DNA of 64,000 nucleotides from the NCBI GenBank assembly GCA_905142475.1, contig LR990730.1:4278001-4342000 (forward strand), in the 5' to 3' direction. The notes beneath the pieces are model-generated. The model was given only the letters and a program-made list of their open reading frames with translations, was not told the origin of the DNA and searched no databases. The position numbers were made by a program, and so were the translations under genes. The stretch is from Xanthomonas hydrangeae. GTDB taxonomy: Bacteria; Pseudomonadota; Gammaproteobacteria; Xanthomonadales; Xanthomonadaceae. Shown one piece after another: positions 38,738 through 47,115 of the stretch (position 1 is its first letter; every line of letters starts with the position of its first letter).

Positions 38738-39125
38738 GCTGCTCTCTCCCACGCAAGGCCGGGCCGGGATGGCCCAGCGGCAACTGCCATGCATCCGTGG
38801 TTCGGGGGAGAACGTCGCGAACGTACCAGACGGTACGGTATGGCTCAAGAGCCGGGAGCCGGGAGCCGGGAGCCGGGAGCCGGGAGCCGGGAGCCGGGAG
38901 CCGGGAGCCGGGATTCGGGATTCGGGATTCGGGATTCGGGATTCGGGATTCGGGATTCGGGATTCGGGAGGCGGGAGGCGGGATTCGGGAGGCGGGAGCG
39001 CAGGCGCCGCAACCGCGGACACGTGCTGAAGTGCAAGCCGGCGGGCGCCATCGTATGGCCGATCCCGACCCGTAGACTTTGGCTGCGATGCAGCACGCCC
39101 GCACAACGCCTCCTGCGCGAACCGC
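38738..39125. other. 388-base gap between thiL and the S15-like hydrolase
   Basis: Holds the hydrolase leader (38738-38840) and a 147-bp array of 21 heptamers (38851-38997). About 125 bases of unremarkable DNA then lead to the thiL stop. No gene supported. Confidence 0.6.
38851..38997. repeat. Tandem heptamer array (21 units)
   Basis: Perfect 7-bp periodicity: nine GCCGGGA, eight TTCGGGA, then GGCGGGA, GGCGGGA, TTCGGGA and GGCGGGA. This is the purest array of the GGGA-containing heptamer found throughout the window. It has no inverted partner, so it is array-type rather than bracketed. Confidence 0.95.
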
Positions 39126-40100
39126 TCAGCCCACGAAGTGCTGATATCCGCGCTGCGGCGGCTGCCACGGCTTGCCGTCGGCGTCGTGGACCACCACGCC
39201 CGGCGTGGCGACGATCTGGCCGATACGCGTCACCGCGACTGCGGCGAAGTCCATCGCCTGCACCACCGCCTCGCGGTGTTGCACGGCGGCGGTGAAGCAC
39301 AGCTCGTAGTCGTCGCCGCCACCGAGTTGCCAGCCGATGCAGTGCAGCGCGCTGATCTCGGCACTGCGCGGCATCGCCGGCAGTGCCGCCAGCGCCAGCT
39401 GCGCGCCCACGCCGCTACGCTCGCACAGATGCCCCAGATCGGCCAACAAGCCGTCGGAGATATCCACACAGGCATGCGCAAGCCCACGCAAGCGCAGCCC
39501 GGCCTGCACGCGCGGCTGCGGGCGCAGCAGGCGGCTGCGCCACCGCTCATGCAAGGGATCGGTGGCGACGGCGGTCACATCCAATTCCCCGGCTTGCCAC
39601 AGCGACAACGCGGCGGCGGCCTCGCCCGGCGCACCAGTCACCCACACATCGTCGCCCACGCGCGCGCCATCGCGACGCAACGCCGCACCCGGCGGCAGGC
39701 TGCCGATCGCGGTGACCGCACACGACAACGGCCCGCGCGTGGTGTCGCCACCGACCAGTGCAATGGCATGCGTATCGGCCAGCGCAAAGAATCCATCGGC
39801 GAACGCGTCGACCCAGTCGGCATCGTCGTGCGGCAACGACAGCGACAAGGTGCACCAGCGCGGCTGCGCGCCCATCGCGGCAAGATCGGACAGATTGACC
39901 GCCAGCGTCTTCCAGCCCAGATCCTCGGCGCGCGTCTCGTGTGGAAAATGCACGCCCGCATTGAGCGTATCGGCGGTGATCGCCAGCTGCTCGCCCGGCG
40001 GCGGCTGCAGCAACGCCGCATCGTCGCCGATGCCCAACGGCACATCGGCACGCGCGGCAATGCGCGCGCGCAAGCGCGCAATCAGATCGAATTCAGGCAT
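39126..40100 (-). CDS. thiL: Thiamine-monophosphate kinase ThiL
   Basis: Final step of thiamine diphosphate synthesis, phosphorylating TMP with ATP. The 324-residue PurM-like product has MPEFDLIARLRARI, the metal/phosphate block GIGDDAALLQPPPGEQLAITADTLNAGVHFP, GGDTTRGPLSCAVTAIG, CVDISDGLLADLGHL and GGGDDYELCFTA. It lies downstream of nusB in the same direction, as in many proteobacteria, separated by a 110-base heptamer-bracketed element. The ATG at 40100 is the family start. Confidence 0.96.
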   Translation of the reverse strand: MPEFDLIARLRARIAARADVPLGIGDDAALLQPPPGEQLAITADTLNAGVHFPHETRAEDLGWKTLAVNLSDLAAMGAQPRWCTLSLSLPHDDADWVDAFADGFFALADTHAIALVGGDTTRGPLSCAVTAIGSLPPGAALRRDGARVGDDVWVTGAPGEAAAALSLWQAGELDVTAVATDPLHERWRSRLLRPQPRVQAGLRLRGLAHACVDISDGLLADLGHLCERSGVGAQLALAALPAMPRSAEISALHCIGWQLGGGDDYELCFTAAVQHREAVVQAMDFAAVAVTRIGQIVATPGVVVHDADGKPWQPPQRGYQHFVG

Positions 40101-40203
40101 GGGGACGGGAATCGGGAGAAGGGAATCGGGAATCGCAAAGGCGCGTCAGGAGATGTCGGAAACGTTGCTCTTACGATTGCCCATTCCCGACTCCCCATTC
40201 CCG
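40101..40203. repeat. Heptamer-bracketed element between thiL and nusB
   Basis: GGGAATCGGG and GGGAATCGGGAATC units (40107-40134) face inverted CATTCCCGACTCCCCATTCC (40182-40202). The core ends AACGTTGCTCTTACGATTGC, matching the GTTGCTTTTACC-like core end of the nrdR-glyA copy. Confidence 0.75.
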
Positions 40204-40210
40204 CGGCGCC

Positions 40211-40690
40211 TCAGGCGCCGCTCGCGCCCGACTCCACCTTGCGCCACTCCACCGACGCGCGATCCAGCACGCCGTTGACGTAAGTGTGGCCGTGCTCGGA
40301 GCCAAAGCGCTTGGCGGTTTCGATCGCTTCGTTGATCACCACGCGGTACGGCACGTCCTGCCGATACAGCAATTCGTAGGCGGCCAGGCGCAGCACCGCG
40401 CGCTCGATCGCGTCGACCTCTTCCACGCCGCGATCCAGATACGGGGTCAGCGCGGTGTCCAGCTCGGCACGGTTGGTCAGCACGCCTTCGACCAGGCTCT
40501 CGAAATACGCCAGATCGGCCACTTCGTGCGCCTGCTCATGCGCGAACTGGGAGATCACCTGCTTGGCGAACCCGCCGGAAATCTGCCACGCATACACCGC
40601 CTGCAAGGCACGCCGGCGTGCGCGCGAACGCAGCACCGGGTCGATGCCATCGCGACGGACGTGGCGGGCATGTCCACCGGACTTGCTCAT
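40211..40690 (-). CDS. nusB: Transcription antitermination factor NusB
   Basis: All-helical RNA-binding protein that with NusE (S10) acts in rRNA antitermination. The 159-residue product starts [15 protein letters not shown] and contains [20 protein letters not shown], a central helix bundle and the conserved end [32 protein letters not shown]. The ATG at 40690 overlaps the ribH stop (40687). The ribH-nusB pair is a standard proteobacterial arrangement. The frame upstream is a ribH shadow. Confidence 0.96.
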   Translation of the reverse strand: MSKSGGHARHVRRDGIDPVLRSRARRRALQAVYAWQISGGFAKQVISQFAHEQAHEVADLAYFESLVEGVLTNRAELDTALTPYLDRGVEEVDAIERAVLRLAAYELLYRQDVPYRVVINEAIETAKRFGSEHGHTYVNGVLDRASVEWRKVESGASGA

Positions 40691-41151
40691 GGCAACAACT
40701 CCATCAAATTGACCAGTTCCAATGCCGCAAGCGCGCATTCCTCGCCCTTGTTGCCATGGCTGCCGCCGGCACGCGCCTCGGCATCTTCCACGCGCTCGAC
40801 CGCCAGCACGCCGTTGAGGACCGGCACGCCTGTCTGCAATTGCACGCTCATCAAGCCTTCGGCGCACAGGTCGGCCACGTGTTCGTAATGGCGGGTGTCG
40901 CCGCGGATCACGCAGCCCAGCGCGATGATCGCCGCGTGCTGCCCGGATTGCGCCAGACGATTGGCAGCGATCGGAATTTCCCAGGCGCCCGGCACGCGGA
41001 CCACGTCGATGGCGTCTTCGCCGATGCCGTTGCCGGCCAGGCTCTGGCGCGCACCGGTGACCAGCGCGTCGGTGATGCGGGCATTCCAGCGGCTGGCGAT
41101 GATCGCAAAGCGCGCGGTGGTGGGGCGGAGATCGCCTTCGTAGTGGGTCAT
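40687..41151 (-). CDS. ribH: 6,7-dimethyl-8-ribityllumazine synthase RibH
   Basis: Penultimate step of riboflavin synthesis, condensing 5-amino-6-ribitylaminouracil with 3,4-dihydroxybutanone phosphate. The 154-residue product has [55 protein letters not shown] and [15 protein letters not shown]. The start is ATG 41151; a TTG four codons upstream is unlikely. It is preceded by a 258-base gap after ribBA with two hairpins, so it may be transcribed by readthrough or from its own promoter. Confidence 0.96.
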   Translation of the reverse strand: MTHYEGDLRPTTARFAIIASRWNARITDALVTGARQSLAGNGIGEDAIDVVRVPGAWEIPIAANRLAQSGQHAAIIALGCVIRGDTRHYEHVADLCAEGLMSVQLQTGVPVLNGVLAVERVEDAEARAGGSHGNKGEECALAALELVNLMELLP

Positions 41152-41194
41152 GCGGGTCGGCAACTCAAGGGGGTGGGAAGTTTAACAGCTGCCG

Positions 41195-41229
41195 GGACCT
41201 GGCCCGGCCGACGCGTGCAGGCCAGGTCC
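41195..41229. repeat. Inverted repeat in ribBA-ribH gap
   Basis: Perfect 10-bp arms GGACCTGGCC and GGCCAGGTCC are separated by 15 bases, 44 bases upstream of the ribH start. It could form a leader hairpin or be a protein-binding site. Confidence 0.4.
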
Positions 41230-41375
41230 GCCGAAGCAGACCCGGCCATGTGCCTCGGACCCAATCTGGGAAGCCGGCAGCAAAGGCTGGCGTAGCCGGC
41301 AGATGGCGCGGTCGATGCTCGAAAACAGCAGGAATCGCTCGAACAACCCGGTTTCTGCGTAATGTGCGCACCCAC

Positions 41376-41403
41376 CTGACGGCAGCTCACTGCCTGCCGT
41401 CAG
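41376..41403 (-). terminator. Stem-loop just downstream of ribBA
   Basis: Perfect arms CTGACGGCAG / CTGCCGTCAG with an eight-base loop begin six bases after the ribBA stop. There is no T-run on the minus strand, so it may stabilise the mRNA end or attenuate rather than terminate. Confidence 0.4.
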
Positions 41404-41409
41404 CCAATC

Positions 41410-42549
41410 TCAGGGCAGCGCGGCCGCCGGCACCGAACGCATGCCTTCGCCCGGGTGGCATTCCAGAAACTCCACCACCTCCAGCCCGAACCCGGCCAGG
41501 CCCACCTGACGCCGCGGCGTGCCCAACACGCGCAGTTTGCCCAGACCCAGTTCGGCCAGGATCTGCGCGCCGGCCCCGTTGCGCCGCCACTGGCTGACGT
41601 CCTTGGCGTTTGTGGCCGCTTCCGGTTGCTGACGCAGCCGCGCCAACAACGATTCGCTGTCGCGCGGCGCCGACAGCACCACCATCACGCCCTGCCCTTC
41701 GGCGGCGATCGCACGCAGCGCATCGGTGGCCGCCACGCCGAAGTCATCGCGCTGCCAGTGCAGCAGATCGGCCAGCGGGTTTTCCACCTGCACGCGCACC
41801 AAGGTCGGGGTGTGCGGATCGGCGTTGCCGCGCACCAGCGCAAAGTGCAGGTCGTGCGCGATGCGGTCGCGGTAAGTCACCAGCTTGAACGGCCCGAACT
41901 CGGTGGTGATCTCGCGTTCGTCCACACGCTCGACGGTGTGCTCGTTGGCCAGCCGGTAGGCGATCAGATCGGCGATCGAACCCATCTTCAGCCCGTGCTC
42001 GCGCGCGAACACTTCCAGCTGCGGGCGGCGCGCCATGCTGCCGTCCGGGTTGAGCACTTCCACCAGCACACCGGCCGGTTCCAGCCCGGCCAGCATCGGC
42101 AGATCGCTGGCCGCTTCGGTGTGGCCGGCGCGGGTCAGCACGCCGCCGGGCTGCGAGATCAACGGGAAGATATGCCCCGGCTGGCTCAGATCCTGCGGCT
42201 TGGCATCCGGACGCACCGCGGTGCGCACCGTGTGTGCACGGTCGTAGGCGGAGATGCCGGTGGTCACGCCCTCGGCAGCCTCGATGCTGACGGTGAAGTT
42301 GGTCTGGAATTGCGCGGTGTTGTTGCGCACCATCGGCGCCAGGCCAAGCTGCGCGCAACGCTCGCGGGTCAGCGACAGACACACCAGCCCGCGCGCGTGG
42401 GTCACCATGAAATTGATGTCCGAGGGCTTGACCAGCTCGGCAGCCATGATCAGATCGCCTTCGTTCTCGCGGTCCTCGTCATCGACGATCACCACCATGC
42501 GTCCGGCGCGCAGTTCTTCGATCAATTCCGGAACGGGTGCGAAGTTCAT
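41410..42549 (-). CDS. ribBA: 3,4-dihydroxy-2-butanone 4-phosphate synthase RibB with degenerate RibA-like domain
   Basis: The N-terminal RibB domain (about 1-200) makes the four-carbon riboflavin precursor from ribulose 5-phosphate: VVIVDDEDRENEGDLIMAAE (metal and catalytic acids), ARGLVCLSLTRERCAQLGL, AYDRAHTVRTA and RAGHTEAASDL are present. The C-terminal 175 residues have the fold-spacing of GTP cyclohydrolase II but lack the zinc-binding C-x10-C-x-C cysteines. In their place is FALVRGNADPHTPTLVRVQV. So the protein is likely RibB-active only. It overlaps ribE by four bases. The total of 379 residues is typical of RibBA-like hybrids. Confidence 0.93.
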   Translation of the reverse strand: MNFAPVPELIEELRAGRMVVIVDDEDRENEGDLIMAAELVKPSDINFMVTHARGLVCLSLTRERCAQLGLAPMVRNNTAQFQTNFTVSIEAAEGVTTGISAYDRAHTVRTAVRPDAKPQDLSQPGHIFPLISQPGGVLTRAGHTEAASDLPMLAGLEPAGVLVEVLNPDGSMARRPQLEVFAREHGLKMGSIADLIAYRLANEHTVERVDEREITTEFGPFKLVTYRDRIAHDLHFALVRGNADPHTPTLVRVQVENPLADLLHWQRDDFGVAATDALRAIAAEGQGVMVVLSAPRDSESLLARLRQQPEAATNAKDVSQWRRNGAGAQILAELGLGKLRVLGTPRRQVGLAGFGLEVVEFLECHPGEGMRSVPAAALP

Positions 42550-43148
42550 GCCGCACCCCGCGTGCCGAGCAGGCGTTCGACATAGCGCGCCACCAGATCG
42601 ATTTCCAGATTCACCGCCGCACCGACCGCCGTCTGCGCAAATGCGGTATTGGCCACCGTATACGGAATCAACGCGACTTCAAAGCCGTCTTCGTCCACTT
42701 CGTTGACGGTGAGGCTGACGCCATCGACGCAGATCGAGCCCTTCTTGGCGACATAGCGCAACACGGCTGCCGGCGCGGCAAACCGCCAGCGCTGCGCACG
42801 CGCATCGCCATGCACCGATTGCACCTGGCCAAGACCATCGACATGCCCGCTGACCAGATGCCCACCGAGACGATCAGTTGGACGCATCGCGCGTTCCAGA
42901 TTGAGCAGCGCGCCTTCCGGCAAGCTGCCCAATGTGGTCAGCGACAAGGTTTCGGTGGACGCATCGGCCTGGAAGCTGCCGGCATCGAACGCAATCACGG
43001 TCAGGCACACGCCGTTGACCGCGATGCTCTCGCCCAATTGCACCGCTTCGAACGGCAGGCTGCCGGTGGCGAAGGTGAAACGCACATCGCCGCCTTGCGG
43101 CTGACGCGCAGCCAGATGGCCGACGCCTTCGATGATTCCGGTAAACAT
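42546..43148 (-). CDS. ribE: Riboflavin synthase alpha chain RibE
   Basis: Dismutates two lumazines to riboflavin plus pyrimidine. The 200-residue product shows the duplicated lumazine-binding barrel: MFTGIIEGVGHLAAR with VNGVCLTV in the first half, and LVSGHVDGLGQV with VDGVSLTVNEV in the second. The start at 43148 is the invariant MFTGI; the frame upstream is leader. It is the first gene after an FMN riboswitch (43318-43488), so it and the following rib genes should be repressed by FMN. Confidence 0.96.
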   Translation of the reverse strand: MFTGIIEGVGHLAARQPQGGDVRFTFATGSLPFEAVQLGESIAVNGVCLTVIAFDAGSFQADASTETLSLTTLGSLPEGALLNLERAMRPTDRLGGHLVSGHVDGLGQVQSVHGDARAQRWRFAAPAAVLRYVAKKGSICVDGVSLTVNEVDEDGFEVALIPYTVANTAFAQTAVGAAVNLEIDLVARYVERLLGTRGAA

Positions 43149-43707
43149 CAGCGCGCCTCCGTTTGCAGTGACAACGGAGCTAACGCAGTGCGGTGGAAAG
43201 TCGCGACGCAGCGCGACAGGTAACGCATGGACATAGTCGTTTCTCGCAAAAAATTGAGCGAAAAACGCCACAAGGCAAACAGGCGCGCGCGCAGCCGCAA
43301 CGCTGCGCGTTGGCCGTCTTCTTTCATCCGGACTATACCGTCGGCCCCGGCATCGCACCGGATCTGCTGACCTTGCGCTTCAAGAGTTTCGCGTGGATTC
43401 GCGTAACTCCGCTGCGCAAGCGCTCGCGGGCTCGCACGCTTGCGCATGCCTACCGCCGGTGGGGAATCGCACCCCGCCCTGAAGACGTTCGTGAGTACCG
43501 GCGAACCGGCCAGCGCAGTCTAACAGGGCGCCTTGGCGCGATGGCTGAGCGTTGGCTAAGGCCGGCAGGACACTGCGTCATGTCAGGGAATCCCCCATAG
43601 CCAGGATTGTGAAGGATCTGTTAAATTGCGCCCCGCGACGGGAGACGTCGCTCTTTCCACCCCGCAACGGGGCGGAGACACGGACATCAATTCGGAGAGA
43701 ACACCCA
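43149..43707. other. Divergent leader region between ribE and the Ax21-like gene
   Basis: Holds the ribE leader (43149-43317), the FMN riboswitch (43318-43488), a short promoter region for both directions, and the leader of the Ax21-like gene. No further ORF is supported. Confidence 0.6.
43318..43488 (-). ncRNA. FMN riboswitch (RFN element)
   Basis: The minus strand shows the RFN consensus in order: CTTCAGGGCGGGGTGCGATT, CCCCACCGGCGGTA, AGCCCGCGAGCGC, AGCAGATCCGGTG, GCCGGGGCCGACGGTATAGT and CCGGATGAAAGAAG. The segments pair to give the six-helix FMN aptamer. It lies 169 bases upstream of ribE on the same strand. A variable helix between the second and third conserved segments is GC-rich. FMN binding should lower expression of ribE-ribBA and possibly ribH-nusB. 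Confidence 0.97.
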
Positions 43708-44331
43708 ATGCGTAACACCCTGATTCTGGCTGCCCTGCTGGCCGCCGCACCGTTTGCCGCGTCTGCTGAAGGCCTGAGCTACAGCTACGTCGAAGGCGGC
43801 TGGAACCGTACCGAGATCGGTGTAGACGGCGATGCCGACGATCTCGACGGCGGCTACCTCCGAGGCTCTTGGCAGATTGCCGAGCCGGTGTACGTCTTTG
43901 CTGGCTACCAGCGCGCTACCGAGAATTACAGCCCGTTTCCTGGTATCACTGCAGACATCACTGTGCAGCAGGCCCACATTGGTATCGGTTACCGCCAGGA
44001 AATGACCGAGCGCGTGGATTTCACCGCCGACGTCGCCGCCCTGCGCAACAAAGGCGAAGTTGAATCGCGCGTCAACGGCCGCAGACTGGGTAACGCATCG
44101 GATTCGACCACCCTGGGCTTTGCCAACCTGGGCCTGCGTGGCAAGCCCTCGCCGCGCACCGAAGCTTGGATCAAGGCCGGCTACATCGACGGCAGCGACG
44201 TGGACGAAGGCGAGTTCGTCGGCACCCTGGGTGGCCAGGTCAACTTCACCCCGACCTGGGGCCTGGTTGCCGAAGCGCAGTTCATCGACGACGCCAACCA
44301 GTACCGGGTCGGCGTGCGCGCAAGCTTCTGA
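43708..44331 (+). CDS. Ax21-family outer-membrane beta-barrel protein
   Basis: 207-residue protein with a 20-residue signal peptide (MRNTLILAALLAAAPFAASA) and a mature start AEGLSYSYVEGGWNRTEIG, which resembles the LSYNFVEG-type N-terminus of Ax21 from X. oryzae. Alternating strands (LRGSWQIAEPVYVFAGYQ, QAHIGIGYRQEM, TLGFANLGLRGK, AWIKAGYIDG) and a final Phe indicate an eight-strand outer-membrane barrel. The ATG at 43708 follows GGAGAGA; longer frames are not conserved. It is alone on the plus strand between rib genes and ends at a strong terminator. Exact function unknown; it looks like a paralogue rather than Ax21 itself. Confidence 0.8.
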   Translation: MRNTLILAALLAAAPFAASAEGLSYSYVEGGWNRTEIGVDGDADDLDGGYLRGSWQIAEPVYVFAGYQRATENYSPFPGITADITVQQAHIGIGYRQEMTERVDFTADVAALRNKGEVESRVNGRRLGNASDSTTLGFANLGLRGKPSPRTEAWIKAGYIDGSDVDEGEFVGTLGGQVNFTPTWGLVAEAQFIDDANQYRVGVRASF

Positions 44332-44356
44332 TCGGCGCGTCGCAGATGCACAAGGA

Positions 44357-44380
44357 GGCCCCGCATGCGGGGCCTTTTTT
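44357..44380 (+). terminator. Terminator of the Ax21-like gene
   Basis: Perfect palindrome GGCCCCGCATGCGGGGCC is followed by six T's, 25 bases after the stop codon. A textbook intrinsic terminator. Confidence 0.9.
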
Positions 44381-44520
44381 ATGCATGCGATTGAGCGCAT
44401 TACGGGTACGGAAATCTATCGTCAGACGTATGAGAGCAGCAGCGGCGTTGATGCTGTAGAGCGGCTAACAATGCTTTTTGAATGCTATATCGATGGCGGT
44501 AAAGGAGCAGATCAACGTCT

Positions 44521-44643
44521 GGTCGGTCGAGGGCGCGGCGCCCTCGCCGCTCGCGGGACACGCCGTGAATCCGTCCCCTGGAGGCTCGGTGGCGGCATCC
44601 ATGCCGCCACACGGTCCCGCAAGCGGCGAGAACACCGCACCAG
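44521..44643 (+). repeat. Two-tier palindromic element, variant B2
   Basis: Relative of B1: GGGCGCGGCGCCCTCGCCGC, CTCGCGGGACACGCC, an inner hairpin GGTGGCGGCAT / ATGCCGCCAC and GGTCCCGCAAGCGGCGAG. More diverged in the asymmetric part than B1. Confidence 0.8.
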
Positions 44644-44695
44644 AGAGTTTGCCGGCTGTTTTTATTGAAAAACATGCACACCGACCACCTCGACT

Positions 44696-44803
44696 GGTCC
44701 TTGCCCGCCCACTGTCGCGGGACCTTACGCGGCATGGATGCCGCGTAAGAGCCTACATGGACGTACTTGCGGCGTGTCCCGCGATGGTGGGCGGGCAAGG
44801 GCC
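44696..44803 (-). repeat. Two-tier palindromic element, copy A3
   Basis: Same orientation as A2, with one arm base changed (CCCACTGTCGC instead of CCCACCGTCGC). The arms and inner hairpin are otherwise intact. The upstream flank CACACCGACC is shared with A2 and, inverted, partly with A1. Confidence 0.88.
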
Positions 44804-45010
44804 CTGCAGCGAGGCAGCAGATCAACGCTCTCCAACTGATCCGCGCAACGTTCTTACGAAACGAGAAACTTCGCGCTGGCAAACCGAAGTCATTGCGGCA
44901 ACCCGGAGCTTCTACCTCCTGCACGACACCTTGCACCCGCAAGCCAAAACCATATCAAGCGACACGTGCAAGGTGATCCGCCCCGAGACATCGAGCGCGC
45001 TATGCAGCAC

Positions 45011-46105
45011 TCACTCGGCGGTAAGTGGCACGTAACGCAATCGTAGATCCTGACCGAGCTGGCGCACGTCGAGGAGTTGCAAGGAATGACGCTGCGCCAT
45101 CGTTTCGATGCCGAGTCCGGCGAGCAGCGGTCTGGCGGTATCGCCTAGTAAAACCGGCGCCATGTAGACCAGCAGTTCGTCGACCAGGCCGGCGTGCAGC
45201 AATACACCGCTCAGCGTCGCGCCGGCTTCCACATGCACCTCGTTGATCCCGCGTTCGGCGAGCGACGCCAAAACGGCAGACATATCGAAACGGCCGGCGT
45301 GCAGCGGCATCGCAACGAACTGTGCATCGTCGAGCGACGGCGGCAGCACATCATCGCCATGCACATAGAGCGTCGGCGCATTGCCCTGACGAATGTTCTC
45401 GCACGCCAACGTGCGCAAACCGGCATCGAGCACCACGCGTAGCGGCGGCACGAAAGGCGTGTCGTCGCCCAGCCGCACGGTCATGGATGGATCGTCCGCC
45501 AGCACCGTGCCTGCGCCAGTGAGAATCGCGCCGGCACGTGCACGCCAGCGCTGCACATCGGCACGCGCATCCGCGCCGGTGATCCATTTGGACTCGCCGC
45601 TGGCCAGCGCAGTGCGACCATCCAGACTCGCGCCGAGTTTGATCCGCAGCCACGGCCGGCCACGTTCCACCCGCGACAAAAACCCCTGATTGAGCACGCG
45701 CGCCTGTGCTTGCATGACACCGCTAAGCACCTCGATCCCGGCCTCGCGCAGCAACGCGAAACCGCCGCCGTTGACCTGCGGAAACGGGTCGGCCATCGCC
45801 GCGACCACACGCGTCACCCCTGCGGCGATCAAGGCCAATGCACACGGCGGCGTGCGCCCGTAATGCGCGCACGGCTCCAAGGTCACATAGGCGGTGGCGC
45901 CGCGCGCCAGCGCCCCGGCTGCGCGCAACGCGAACACTTCCGCGTGCGCGCCACCGGCACGTTGATGGAAGCCTTCGCCCACGCATACGCCATCGCGCAC
46001 GATCACACAGCCCACCATCGGGTTGGGGCGCGTGGTGTACGCACCACGCTCGGCCAAACGCAGTGCCTGCGCCATCCAGCGGTGGTCGTCGGCCGTTGCG
46101 CTCAT
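45011..46105 (-). CDS. ribD: Bifunctional riboflavin deaminase/reductase RibD
   Basis: Two successive steps of riboflavin synthesis. The 364-residue product has an N-terminal deaminase domain with zinc ligands His54 (GAHAEVFAL), Cys79 and Cys88 (PCAHYGRTPPC) and proton shuttle Glu56. The C-terminal reductase domain follows (LRIKLGASLDGRTALASGES, ITGADARADVQRWRARAGAI, VHVEAGATLSGVLL). The start at 46105 overlaps the upstream GNAT gene by four bases; the longer frame is a GNAT shadow. It lies in the nrdR-GNAT-ribD unit, away from the riboswitch-controlled rib genes. Confidence 0.96.
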   Translation of the reverse strand: MSATADDHRWMAQALRLAERGAYTTRPNPMVGCVIVRDGVCVGEGFHQRAGGAHAEVFALRAAGALARGATAYVTLEPCAHYGRTPPCALALIAAGVTRVVAAMADPFPQVNGGGFALLREAGIEVLSGVMQAQARVLNQGFLSRVERGRPWLRIKLGASLDGRTALASGESKWITGADARADVQRWRARAGAILTGAGTVLADDPSMTVRLGDDTPFVPPLRVVLDAGLRTLACENIRQGNAPTLYVHGDDVLPPSLDDAQFVAMPLHAGRFDMSAVLASLAERGINEVHVEAGATLSGVLLHAGLVDELLVYMAPVLLGDTARPLLAGLGIETMAQRHSLQLLDVRQLGQDLRLRYVPLTAE

Positions 46106-46587
46106 TGCAGTGCCGTTTGCGGTTCGATAGACATCACCACGATCTGCATCGGCCCCAGCAGTAATTCCGCATGCGTCTGCCAGCCCAACCGCTGATAAAA
46201 CGGCACCAGCACCGGTTGGCAATACAGGTACAACGCGCTCACGCCCAATCGCGCGGCGGCCTGCACGCAATGCGCAACCAGCGCTTCGCCGATGCCCTGC
46301 CCGCGCGCCTGTGGCTGCACGTACAGCGATGCCAGCCACGGCGACCACTGCCGAATACGCGCGTCGTCGTTCTCCAGCAGGCTCACCGAGCCAAGCCACT
46401 GCGCCTGATCGAGTGCCACCCACGTCGTCGGGATCACGCCATCGCGGGTGTGGCTGCGCAACTCGCGCAGTGCCTCATCGAAATCCCAATCCGGCAACAG
46501 ACTGCCGAAGGCCTGCAGATGCGCCTGCGCGATGGCCGGCAGATGCTCCGGCGTGTCGGCCACACAGGCGATGCGTAACGCGTTCAC
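46102..46587 (-). CDS. GNAT-family N-acetyltransferase
   Basis: 161-residue Gcn5-related acetyltransferase. The acetyl-CoA-binding loop is [20 protein letters not shown] (R/Q-x-x-G-x-G/A pattern), preceded by the strand WLASLYV and followed by [19 protein letters not shown]. The substrate is not predictable. It is embedded between nrdR and ribD with four-base overlaps on both sides, so it belongs to their operon. Confidence 0.88.
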   Translation of the reverse strand: MNALRIACVADTPEHLPAIAQAHLQAFGSLLPDWDFDEALRELRSHTRDGVIPTTWVALDQAQWLGSVSLLENDDARIRQWSPWLASLYVQPQARGQGIGEALVAHCVQAAARLGVSALYLYCQPVLVPFYQRLGWQTHAELLLGPMQIVVMSIEPQTALQ

Positions 46588-47108
46588 CGCTTGCCGGGCT
46601 TGCCGGCGCGCTCCAACGCCGCTTCCAGCAGCGGCAACTGCTCGATGCCGACCGGAAGTTCGCGTTCGAGCTTTTCGATTTCCTCGCGGAAATCGGCCAC
46701 GTCCTGAAAACTACGGTATACCGAAGCGAAGCGCACGTAGCCCACGTGATCGAGCTTGCGCAGCTCGACCATCACGTATTCGCCCACTCGCAGCGAGCCC
46801 ACTTCGCGCTCGCCGGACATACGCAGCTGATGCACCACCGCACGCACGGCCGCCTCGATCTGTTCTTCGGACACCGGACGCTTCTGCAATGCGCGGTCGA
46901 AACTGGTGCGCAACTTGCGCGCATCGAACGCCTCGCGCCCACCGTCGCTCTTGACCACGGTGGGCAGCTTGAGTTCGATCGTCTCCAACGTGCTGAAACG
47001 CTCGCCGCACGCCTCGCACTCGCGGCGGCGACGAATCGTCGTACCGTCTTCGGACACCCGCGAATCGATCACGCGGGTGTCGTTGTGCTGGCAAAAGGGG
47101 CAGTGCAT
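46584..47108 (-). CDS. nrdR: Transcriptional repressor NrdR
   Basis: Global repressor of ribonucleotide reductase genes. The 174-residue product has a zinc ribbon with Cys3, Cys6, Cys31 and Cys34 ([14 protein letters not shown]) and an ATP-cone at about 49-139 ([20 protein letters not shown] ... [20 protein letters not shown]). Length is slightly above the usual 150-160 because of a C-terminal helix. It follows glyA in the same direction after a heptamer-bracketed element; the nrdR-ribD association is common in Gammaproteobacteria. Confidence 0.97.
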   Translation of the reverse strand: MHCPFCQHNDTRVIDSRVSEDGTTIRRRRECEACGERFSTLETIELKLPTVVKSDGGREAFDARKLRTSFDRALQKRPVSEEQIEAAVRAVVHQLRMSGEREVGSLRVGEYVMVELRKLDHVGYVRFASVYRSFQDVADFREEIEKLERELPVGIEQLPLLEAALERAGKPGKR

Positions 47109-47115
47109 CGGAAGT

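Larger units (their letters stand above)
44332..45010. other. 679-base gap between the Ax21-like gene and ribD
   Basis: Convergent 3' ends. It holds the Ax21-like terminator (44357-44380), then palindromic elements B2 (44521-44643) and A3 (44696-44803) in inverted orientation. The remaining DNA to ribD shows nothing recognisable. ORFs are palindrome shadows. Confidence 0.6.

Noticed and set aside
38070..39104. 344-codon minus-strand frame through the heptamer array
   Set aside because: Repetitive RIPNPES-type translation of heptamers joined to a shadow of the hydrolase gene.
44400..44942. Minus-strand 180-codon frame before ribD
   Set aside because: Covers palindromic elements B2 and A3 only; no start signal or family.
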